The notes beneath the pieces are model-generated. The model made no database searches. It worked only from the letters and a program-made list of their open reading frames with translations, and was not told the origin of the DNA. A stretch of DNA of 43,120 bases from positions 1 to 43,120 of the forward strand of contig JAPKYX010000291.1 of the NCBI GenBank assembly GCA_026394075.1, written 5' to 3'. Origin of the DNA: Acidobacteriota bacterium. Lineage in GTDB: Bacteria > Acidobacteriota > Terriglobia > Bryobacterales > Bryobacteraceae. A program made the translations under genes and the position numbers. This document shows positions 34,592-43,120 of the stretch, one piece after another (position 1 is the first letter of the stretch; the number at the start of each line of letters is the position of its first letter).

Positions 34592-35635
34592 ATGATCAAG
34601 GCCCGGATTCGCAAACAGTTGGGGAGCTTTACGCTCGAAGCGGAGTTTGAGGCCCGTGCTGGCGTCACCGTGCTGTTTGGTGCCAGCGGAGCGGGCAAGA
34701 CGCTGACGCTCGATTGCCTGGCTGGATTCCGGCAACCCGACGAGGGGCGCATTCTGCTGGACGACGCCATTCTCTACGATGCGGCGGCCAAGGTGAATGT
34801 CCCGCCCCGCGATCGGCGCTGTGGGTACGTCTTCCAGAACTACGCCCTGTTCCCGCATATGACGCTGCGCCAGAACCTGGAGTTTGCGGTGGAGCCATTG
34901 CCGCGCCTGGAGCGTCACCGGCGCGTCAACGAGATGATCGACAAGTTCAAGCTGGGCGATGCCGTGGCGCGGCGTCCCTCGGAACTCTCCGGCGGTCAAC
35001 GGCAGCGTGGGTCGATTGCGCGGGCGTTGCTCGCCTCCCCCAAGTTGCTCCTGCTTGATGAGCCAGCGCGGGGTCTCGACGCGCCGTTGCGGAACGATCT
35101 CTATGAGGTGCTGCGCCAGGTGCGGGCCGAGTTTGCCTTGCCCATCATCCTGGTGACGCACGACCTGGACGAGGGCTGCCAACTGGGCGATGAGATGCTG
35201 ATCATGAATCACGGCCGCCTGGTGCAAAGCGGCCCGCCGGCCAGCATTGTCGCCCATCCGGCCAGCTTGGATGTGGCGCGGTTACTGGGACAGTACAACC
35301 TGCTGCCCGCCGAAATTCTCCAGTTGGACCCGCAGCGCGGCACCAGCGTACTCCGCGTGCTGGACCGCGAAATTCCAGGCCGCTACTATCCCGGCCACTT
35401 CAAGGGCGACCGCGTGTGGCTGTGCGTTCGTCATTCCAGCCTCACCGCCCGGCCGCTGGACGGCCGCCTGGGGCCGCACGAGATCCCAGCCACTTTGCAG
35501 CGCACCTCGACACGCGCGCGCGGCGTGCTGCTCGAATTCGAGCAGGGGCTGGCAGTGGAAGCGGCGGAGGCGGACAATTGGAAAGAGTGGGCGGTGGCAT
35601 TTCCCCCGTCCGCGTTGCATGTCCTGTCAAAGTAG
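34592..35635 (+). CDS. modC: Molybdate ABC transporter ATPase ModC
   Basis: The 347-residue protein has Walker A FGASGAGKT, Q-loop GYVFQNYALFPHMT, signature LSGGQRQRGSIARAL, Walker B LLLLDEPARGLD and switch His in VTHDLDEG. After about residue 235 a regulatory domain follows, but it is not a clear Mop (molybdate-binding) domain. It reads AEILQLDPQRGTSVLRVLDREIPGRYYPGHFKGDRVWLCVRHSSLT, a TOBE-type OB fold. The usual 'LDEPLSALD' D-loop is ARGLD here. AGAGG precedes ATG with a seven-to-eight nt spacer. It follows modB by 22 nt. Confidence 0.92.
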   Translation: MIKARIRKQLGSFTLEAEFEARAGVTVLFGASGAGKTLTLDCLAGFRQPDEGRILLDDAILYDAAAKVNVPPRDRRCGYVFQNYALFPHMTLRQNLEFAVEPLPRLERHRRVNEMIDKFKLGDAVARRPSELSGGQRQRGSIARALLASPKLLLLDEPARGLDAPLRNDLYEVLRQVRAEFALPIILVTHDLDEGCQLGDEMLIMNHGRLVQSGPPASIVAHPASLDVARLLGQYNLLPAEILQLDPQRGTSVLRVLDREIPGRYYPGHFKGDRVWLCVRHSSLTARPLDGRLGPHEIPATLQRTSTRARGVLLEFEQGLAVEAAEADNWKEWAVAFPPSALHVLSK

Positions 35636-35641
35636 GCTGCC

Positions 35642-36202
35642 ATGTTGACCTTTGCCGAGTACGAACAGTTGGCGGCCCAACGCGGTGCTTGCCGTTGCGC
35701 CGGGCACATTCTGGGTTTGCGCCTGGCGATTCGCGGTTTGAAGCTGCTGGGGATCGATGATCCGCTGGGGGCAGACCGCAAGCGGCTGATCACCTACGTC
35801 GAGATCGACCGCTGCGCGTCGGACGCCATCTCACTGGTCACCGGCTGCCAGTTGGGCAAGCGCGCGCTGAAGTTCCGCGACTTCGGCAAAATGGCGGCAA
35901 CGTTTTGTGACCTTCAGACCGGCCAAGCGGTCCGGGTGCTGGCCAAAGAAAGCTCCCGCTCCCTGGGCGTGGACAAAGCCGGACAAGCGGAGGCCTACCG
36001 TGTGGCCGATGACGCCCTGCTGTTTGATCACGCCTGGGTAAAGGTGGAGATGGCAGAAGAAGATCTGCCCGGCAAGCGCTTCGGCCGTGTCGTCTGCGCC
36101 GCCTGTGGTGAGCACATCAACTTCCGCCGCGAACTGGTGGTGGATGGCCAGACCCTGTGCCGCTCCTGTGCGGGGCAGGGCTACTACACCGCCCTCAGCT
36201 GA
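35642..36202 (+). CDS. FmdE-type zinc protein of the molybdenum operon
   Basis: The 186-residue protein matches the FmdE domain. It has GACRCAGHILGLRLAIRG near the start (family pattern 'H-x-C-P-G-x3-G-x-R'), ITYVEIDRCASDAISLVTGCQLGKRAL in the middle, and a C-terminal zinc ribbon C-x2-C...C-x2-C (CAACGEHINF and TLCRSCAG). FmdE was named after formylmethanofuran dehydrogenase subunit E but is widespread in non-methanogens, often beside molybdenum or tungsten genes. It is six nt after modC and two nt before the next gene. A role in molybdoenzyme maturation or metal sensing is inferred. No formylmethanofuran dehydrogenase subunits are seen here. Confidence 0.88.
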   Translation: MLTFAEYEQLAAQRGACRCAGHILGLRLAIRGLKLLGIDDPLGADRKRLITYVEIDRCASDAISLVTGCQLGKRALKFRDFGKMAATFCDLQTGQAVRVLAKESSRSLGVDKAGQAEAYRVADDALLFDHAWVKVEMAEEDLPGKRFGRVVCAACGEHINFRRELVVDGQTLCRSCAGQGYYTALS

Positions 36203-36204
36203 AC

Positions 36205-36744
36205 ATGGCAGGTCTGGTCCATCCGATTGTCGACCGGGCGCGAACCCTGAGCTCGCCCGGCATCGTCCACCTCCGCAACAAGCAAATCGACGCGGCCGAA
36301 CTGTTGGGCGTCGTCCGCCACTACCAGGTGCAAGGCCGCACCGTGCTCATCAATTCGCGCGTCGATGTCGCACTGGCTGCCGGAGCCGCCGGTGTCCATC
36401 TTCCCTCGGATTCCATTGCCCCGTCGCGCTGGCGCGAGCTGGTGCCGCCGGGCTTCTTGATCGGCGTCTCCTGCCACAACCGCGACGATCTGGAACGCGC
36501 CCAAGCCGAAGGTGCCGACTACGCCTACCTCTCCCCCGTCTTCGCTCCACTCTCCAAGCCCGATGACCGGCCGCCCTTGGGGCTAGAAGGATTTCAGCAT
36601 TTGATCGCCGGGTTGACGATGCCCGTGCTCGCGCTGGGAGGCATCACCTGGGCGCACCAGCAGGCTTGCGAAGCTGCCGGCGCGGCGGGCATCGCGGGGA
36701 TCAGCTTGAGCGAGAATATGGATGAGGCACGGCGAGTTTCATGA
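36205..36744 (+). CDS. ThiE/TenI-like TIM-barrel protein
   Basis: ATG 36205 is two nt after the fmdE stop. A longer in-frame start at 36157 would lie inside fmdE. The 179-residue product matches the second two thirds of thiamine-phosphate synthase-like barrels: GIVHLRNKQID, TVLINSRVDVALAAGAAGVHLPSDS, DYAYLSPVFAPLSKPDDRPPLGLEGF and VLALGGIT. ThiE is normally about 210 residues. The N-terminal 'LY-x-ITDR' beta-1 region is shortened to HPIVDRARTL. It may act in thiamine synthesis or as a TenI-like paralogue. Its tight place in a molybdate operon is unexplained. Confidence 0.75.
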   Translation: MAGLVHPIVDRARTLSSPGIVHLRNKQIDAAELLGVVRHYQVQGRTVLINSRVDVALAAGAAGVHLPSDSIAPSRWRELVPPGFLIGVSCHNRDDLERAQAEGADYAYLSPVFAPLSKPDDRPPLGLEGFQHLIAGLTMPVLALGGITWAHQQACEAAGAAGIAGISLSENMDEARRVS

Positions 36745-37280
36745 GCACGGCAACCAAACTGCTGACAGTGGAAGAATTCGACGCCATCCCGAACCCTCCG
36801 GGTGGCGTGTATGAACTATTCAATGGGGAGTTGGTTTTTGTGGGCTATCCAGAGATCGGCCAGACACGTTGCCAGCGCCAGTTGCGCACCATACTGAGCG
36901 GCGTGGCGGGGAACAACTGGGTGGTTGACGTCGAGTGGCCGTATCGTGCCGAAGCCGAATATCAGATGTGGGCGGCGGATGTGGCGGTGATCTCGGTAGA
37001 GCGCTTTCGCCGCATCCGCCGCTGGCTGGAAGGCGCACCAGACCTGGTCGTCGAAGTACTGTCGCCCTCCAGTGCGTTTGCCGAGATGGAAACCAAGGCG
37101 GCTCTCTGTTTGGCCAACGGCGCCAAAGAGTTCTGGATGGTCAACCCGGACCGCCGGTCGGTAACGGTTTACGGCCCCGGCATGCAGTCCAACCGTTTCG
37201 TCGAAGGGCAATCGATCAGTTTGGCGGGCGCACTGGGTGGCGGCGAACTGGCCGTCAGCGCCATCTTCGCGGCGGAGTAA
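36741..37280 (+). CDS. Uma2-family putative nuclease 2
   Basis: The 179-residue protein has the Uma2/DUF820 pattern KLLTVEEFDAIPNPPGGVYELFNGELVFV, AADVAVIS, PDLVVEVLSPSS, ETKAALCLANGAKEFWMVNPDRR. The start ATG overlaps the ThiE-like stop (ATGA, 36741-36744), so it is translated with the mod operon. It resembles the copy at 31073-31621 along its whole length. Whether it has nuclease activity is unknown, though the acidic-acidic-Lys residues of a PD-(D/E)xK site are present. Confidence 0.88.
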   Translation: MSTATKLLTVEEFDAIPNPPGGVYELFNGELVFVGYPEIGQTRCQRQLRTILSGVAGNNWVVDVEWPYRAEAEYQMWAADVAVISVERFRRIRRWLEGAPDLVVEVLSPSSAFAEMETKAALCLANGAKEFWMVNPDRRSVTVYGPGMQSNRFVEGQSISLAGALGGGELAVSAIFAAE

Positions 37281-37463
37281 GTGTTCTCGCTGCCTGATTC
37301 GGCTGTCGATCTCTTGCGGGTGAAATACTGGGTCGGACCTGTCGGCGGTAGCCCTTGTACTTGGCCTCAGTGCAATCGTCTGCTGCTCGCTGATGCTGGC
37401 AATGATTGTTCGCAATGGATTGGGTCGTTGAGTGTTAACAGCCTGTGGCGAAGGTTCCCCACA

Positions 37464-37529
37464 CCGCTTACTGACGTGCGCGGCTCTGTAGAATCCGTAT
37501 GTTACAGAGCCGCGACCGCAAGGGAGCGG
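37464..37529. repeat. REP-like imperfect palindrome
   Basis: Perfect 12-bp arms CGCGGCTCTGTA (37479-37490) and its complement (37503-37514) enclose a 12-nt loop. Outer CCGCT/AGCGG arms (37464-37468, 37525-37529) are separated from the inner stem by mismatched bases. The flanking text 'cgcggctctgt...acagagccgcgaccg-aagggagcgg' resembles repetitive extragenic palindromes I recall in acidobacterial genomes. There is only one copy in this window, so its repeated nature is from memory and not shown here. Confidence 0.55.
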
Positions 37530-37581
37530 GGATTGCCACTGGGCTGTTAACGACAATTTGTCGCAAACGCATCGAAAACCG

Positions 37582-37607
37582 TTGACAAATGTAGGGGGGG
37601 GTAACAT
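37582..37607 (+). promoter_or_regulatory. Possible promoter of the PEP-CTERM gene
   Basis: TTGACA (37582-37587) and TAACAT (37602-37607) are only 14 nt apart, shorter than usual. The spacer contains a run of nine G (37593-37601). TAACAT ends six nt before ATG 37614, as in other leaderless genes here. Confidence 0.35.
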
Positions 37608-37613
37608 CCTGGA

Positions 37614-38282
37614 ATGATCAAAACGAGGATGTTTGTCTTCCTGCTGTGCCTCCAAGGCTGCTTCGGCGCCTCCCTGCGTCAGGCTTGGCTTTACGCTTCG
37701 AACGATACCGGTCAGTACACCTTTGGCGGTTACGATACGCTCGGAGGGACGTATGCGATCAACCTCTATTTGGATACTGGGGGGCCCATTCTAAATCCGG
37801 GTAACGGAGCTGCCGTCATGCCCAACATCCCCTTGGTGATCGGCTCGAATACAATTAATCTCCGGGCAGCGTACTTCCCGCTGACTCAGTTTACGCTGCA
37901 GCTCATTTTTGACAGCACCGATACGAAACTTGCCCCCCATATCTCTGCCGTCAACCAGTGGTTCTCATCAAGTGCGCCACAGCCAGCGTCTGGCCTGGGG
38001 ATTAGCCACGGCTATAACGATTCCGTCCCCAATGCAGGCTTCACGTACATGGATGGGCCACTGAAGATCACTCTAACGGAACTGTACGTCGCCTATGTGC
38101 CAGGGGCTGCCTCGAAGGTGGGCGGCTACGATGACAAAACACCGGGCGGTAATTCTGATCTGGTTGGAAAGTTTACCCTTGAAGTCACAGATACTTCCGC
38201 CGTGCCTGAGCCGTCCACGTTGGCCTTGACAACTGGGCTGGGTGTGCTCATGGGCATTCGCCGGATCTTGCAGCGCGCCTAA
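37614..38282 (+). CDS. PEP-CTERM sorting-domain protein
   Basis: The 222-residue protein has an N-terminal signal (KTRMFVFLLCLQGCFG) and a C-terminal PEP-CTERM signal: VPEPSTLALTTGLGVLMGIRRILQRA, i.e. the PEP motif, a hydrophobic segment and a basic end. Such proteins are processed and anchored by exosortase (EpsH-type) systems linked to exopolysaccharide. The body is a Gly/Thr/Asn-rich beta-type domain that I do not recognise. No exosortase gene is in the window. Confidence 0.85.
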   Translation: MIKTRMFVFLLCLQGCFGASLRQAWLYASNDTGQYTFGGYDTLGGTYAINLYLDTGGPILNPGNGAAVMPNIPLVIGSNTINLRAAYFPLTQFTLQLIFDSTDTKLAPHISAVNQWFSSSAPQPASGLGISHGYNDSVPNAGFTYMDGPLKITLTELYVAYVPGAASKVGGYDDKTPGGNSDLVGKFTLEVTDTSAVPEPSTLALTTGLGVLMGIRRILQRA

Positions 38283-38294
38283 CGCGCGCGCTGC
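38270..38294. terminator. GC hairpin between convergent genes
   Basis: A perfect 9-bp stem (38270-38278 GCAGCGCGC with 38286-38294) and a 7-nt loop overlap the end of the PEP-CTERM gene and separate it from the convergent PIN toxin gene. There is no U-tract on the plus side, only GGCTTGGTT. Confidence 0.5.
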
Positions 38295-38301
38295 GGCTTG
38301 G

Positions 38302-38727
38302 TTACAGATGCCGCCAGCGCAGCGACGGGCTGAAGCGGGCAAAGTCAGTGTCGGCCGTCACCCACTCGCAACCCAGCTCAATGGCGAGCGCGGCATGGGC
38401 GGCATCGGCAATGAGTTTGCCACGGACGTTGGTAGATTCGCAAAGTTGCCTGAAGATGGACCAGTGGCGTGGACCAGGCCGAACGATCCTTGCATGGGGG
38501 CGGTTCGATAAACGGTCCAGAAAGCCAAAAGCCTCGGTCAAGGTTGAGGGTGGTTTGAACGGGCTAGGGGCGGTGACGATGCGTAAGAACCCCGTCATCA
38601 CCAGTTCCGACAGAGCAAACGGCTCATCAGACTCTGCCAACTCGCGCAGCCATATTGCATAGCGGGTATGGTCGGTTGATTCCGCACGATGCGCATAAAT
38701 CAGCACATTCACATCGGGCATCAGCAT
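38302..38727 (-). CDS. VapC-like PIN-domain toxin
   Basis: The 141-residue protein has an N-terminal PIN motif MPDVNVLIYAHR (D5), ALSELVMTGFLRIV (E41), and the C-terminal acidic cluster KLIADAAHAALAIELGCEWVTADTDFARF. PIN toxins are RNases that usually cut tRNA or rRNA. The start is ATG 38727, or ATG 38721 at the antitoxin stop. The gene overlaps the ribbon-helix-helix gene by seven bases, a usual arrangement for vapBC. Confidence 0.85.
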   Translation of the reverse strand: MLMPDVNVLIYAHRAESTDHTRYAIWLRELAESDEPFALSELVMTGFLRIVTAPSPFKPPSTLTEAFGFLDRLSNRPHARIVRPGPRHWSIFRQLCESTNVRGKLIADAAHAALAIELGCEWVTADTDFARFSPSLRWRHL

Positions 38728-38981
38728 TGCTTGGGCCGGTAGAAATCCAGTTCCTGGTCCAGCAGAATCTCCGACGTACGGTCCAGGTTGACAGCCGGGT
38801 CCAGCGGCGCTCCGCCCACTGTCAATAGTTGGAACGGCTCACGCGGGGGCGATGGAGCCGGCTGCAGCACCAACAGCCGCACGGCGTCTTCGACAAACTC
38901 GCTTAGCGTTTTGCCCTTCTCGCTCGCATGCTGCTTGGCCAGCTCGAGCAACGGATCGGGAAGCGAAATTGTCGTCCGCAT
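38721..38981 (-). CDS. Ribbon-helix-helix antitoxin (VapB-like)
   Basis: The 86-residue protein starts MRTTISLPDPLLELAKQHASEKGKTLSEFVEDAVRLLV, a ribbon-helix-helix DNA-binding domain. It ends with a toxin-binding tail (about 45-86). It is the antitoxin of the PIN gene downstream and probably binds its own promoter. TACGAT (38993-38988, minus) is six nt before the ATG. Confidence 0.83.
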   Translation of the reverse strand: MRTTISLPDPLLELAKQHASEKGKTLSEFVEDAVRLLVLQPAPSPPREPFQLLTVGGAPLDPAVNLDRTSEILLDQELDFYRPKQC

Positions 38982-39050
38982 GTGCTCATCGTAGCATCTG
39001 GCGCTGATGCATGCGCATCAACGCGTGGTTCCCGAAGACAGGTGCAGCTG

Positions 39051-42221
<3,171 letters not shown>

Positions 42222-42236
42222 AATCGGGCCGCGGCA

Positions 42237-43120
42237 TTAGCGGGCACCTCCCTGGTGGGCGGTCATCATCGCCACAAATTCATCAAACAGGTAATGCGAA
42301 TCATGCGGCCCCGGCGCGGCCTCCGGGTGATACTGCACGCTGAACACCGGCAGTGACCGGTGGGCAATCCCTTCCAGTGTCTGGTCGTTCAGATTGATGT
42401 GCGTCAGGTCGACGTCGTTCATGTTCAACGTGTCCGGGTCGACAGCGAAGCCATGGTTCTGGGCCGTGATCTCGACGCGCATCGTGCGCTTGTTCAACAC
42501 CGGATGATTGCCACCACGATGGCCGAACTTCAGCTTGTACGTCTTGCCACCCAGCGCCAAGCCCAGCACCTGGTGCCCCAGGCAGATGCCGAACACCGGC
42601 ATCTTGCCGATCAGCTTCCGCACCTGCGCGGCCTGATATTCCAGCGGTTCCGGATCACCCGGGCCGTTCGACAGAAACACCCCGTCCGGCTTCAGCGCCA
42701 GCACGTCTTCCGCGCTGGTCCCGGAAGGCACCACCGTCAGCGTGCAGCCACGATGCGCGATCTGACGCAAAATGTCGCGCTTGATCCCAAAGTCGTAAGC
42801 CACCACATGGAACTTGGGCGCCTGCGGATTCTTCATCAAGTCCGAAGGGGAGCACTTGGGGACGCCCTCGGTCCACTGGTAGCGCTCCTTCACCGAAACG
42901 CGGGTGGCGAGATCGAGGCCCGCCATCGAAGGTGCCTTCCGCGCCCGCTCCACCAGATCCTGCGGGTCGCCTCCCTGGGTGGAAAGCGTCCCGCGCATCA
43001 CCCCGCGCATCCGCAACCGGCGGACCAGCGTCCGCGTATCAATGCCGGCTTCGGCGCCATCAAGCTCGCGTGCAAGCAGCGCGCTGAGAAAAACTTCGGC
43101 GGCTTCGGCCGAGGCGCGCG
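42237..43120 (-). CDS. carA: Carbamoyl-phosphate synthase small subunit (5' truncated by window edge)
   Basis: The frame is open to the right end of the window, giving about 293 C-terminal residues of a protein normally about 370 long. It includes GIDTRTLVRRLRMRGVMRG, the glutamine amidotransferase domain with nucleophile Cys in VFGICLGHQVLGLALGG, AQNHGFAVD, and the catalytic His-Glu in VQYHPEAAPGPHDS. It hydrolyses glutamine and passes ammonia to CarB, encoded next on the same strand. Its TAA (42239-42237) overlaps a TAATG, a normal coupling site for carB, but that ATG is out of frame with carB. Confidence 0.95.
   Translation of the reverse strand, partial: RASAEAAEVFLSALLARELDGAEAGIDTRTLVRRLRMRGVMRGTLSTQGGDPQDLVERARKAPSMAGLDLATRVSVKERYQWTEGVPKCSPSDLMKNPQAPKFHVVAYDFGIKRDILRQIAHRGCTLTVVPSGTSAEDVLALKPDGVFLSNGPGDPEPLEYQAAQVRKLIGKMPVFGICLGHQVLGLALGGKTYKLKFGHRGGNHPVLNKRTMRVEITAQNHGFAVDPDTLNMNDVDLTHINLNDQTLEGIAHRSLPVFSVQYHPEAAPGPHDSHYLFDEFVAMMTAHQGGAR

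Larger units (their letters stand above)
37281..37613 (+). other. Intergenic region with REP-like hairpin
   Basis: This 333-bp gap has no convincing gene. It holds the REP-like element at 37464-37529 and, near its right end, TTGACA (37582-37587) followed by GTAGGGGGGGGTAACAT, just before the PEP-CTERM gene. The part 37281-37460 shows nothing I can name. Confidence 0.7.

Overview
The window looks like chromosomal DNA of a high-GC, diderm, soil-type Acidobacteriota, most like the Solibacter/Bryobacter branch. The evidence is three very large Oar-like TonB-dependent receptors with N-terminal carboxypeptidase-regulatory-like domains, Ser/Thr kinases carrying C-terminal TolB-like repeats, a PEP-CTERM protein, a lipopolysaccharide export locus, a DUF1080 protein next to a sulfatase-like protein, Uma2 nucleases, and many promoters whose -10 box lies only 4-11 nt before the start codon. 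I see no rRNA, tRNA, CRISPR array, phage or insertion sequence. The taxonomic placement is inference from gene content.

Layout. 1-1486: the 3' end of a phosphomannose isomerase overlapping a GTG-started SH3-like lipoprotein. 1723-4581: a membrane Ser/Thr kinase whose kinase domain lacks the alpha-C region. 4687-9022 (minus strand): a micro-ORF with its own promoter, then an exported TPR-CHAT protease-like protein, an ECF-type sigma factor that starts directly on the CHAT stop codon, and a zinc-motif membrane anti-sigma factor. 9124-12080: an LptC/LptA-like fusion with lptB. 12106-13580 (minus): a DUF433/DUF5615 toxin-antitoxin pair and an RlmA-like methyltransferase. 13611-16770: a truncated haemoglobin, then a convergent pair made of a magnesium-chelatase-like AAA+ ATPase and a VWA protein. 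16939-25662: TonB receptor, TPR protein, TrmB-type regulator, second TonB receptor. 25725-26237: a broken kinase gene. 26340-29303 (minus): a third TonB receptor. 29472-33832: a BON protein, a Tat-type aldo/keto reductase, a Uma2 nuclease, a sulfatase-like protein that has lost several active-site residues, and a DUF1080 protein. 33892-37280: a tight modB-modC-fmdE-thiE-like-uma2 operon without modA. 37281-38282: a REP-like hairpin and a PEP-CTERM protein. 38302-38981 (minus): a VapBC-like pair. 39051-43120 (minus): carB and the 3' part of carA.

How parts may work together. The CHAT-sigma-anti-sigma operon is the best candidate for an undescribed system. Its three products could form a transmembrane signalling chain: an exported CHAT protease-like protein, a membrane anti-sigma factor with a periplasmic domain, and its sigma factor. 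The operon has an extended -10 promoter with a 36-bp quasi-palindrome over the predicted transcription start, and upstream of it lies a 14-residue hydrophobic micro-ORF with a consensus promoter and ribosome binding site. The mod operon links molybdate uptake to an FmdE-type zinc protein. The TonB/TPR/TrmB block looks like a polymer or oligomer uptake locus.

The window is also rich in damaged or remodelled genes: a kinase lacking alpha-C, a kinase with an in-frame amber codon, a sulfatase-like protein without its formylglycine residue, and a carB whose 5' end appears to have lost about 38 nt. The carB and kinase cases could partly be assembly errors and should be checked against reads.
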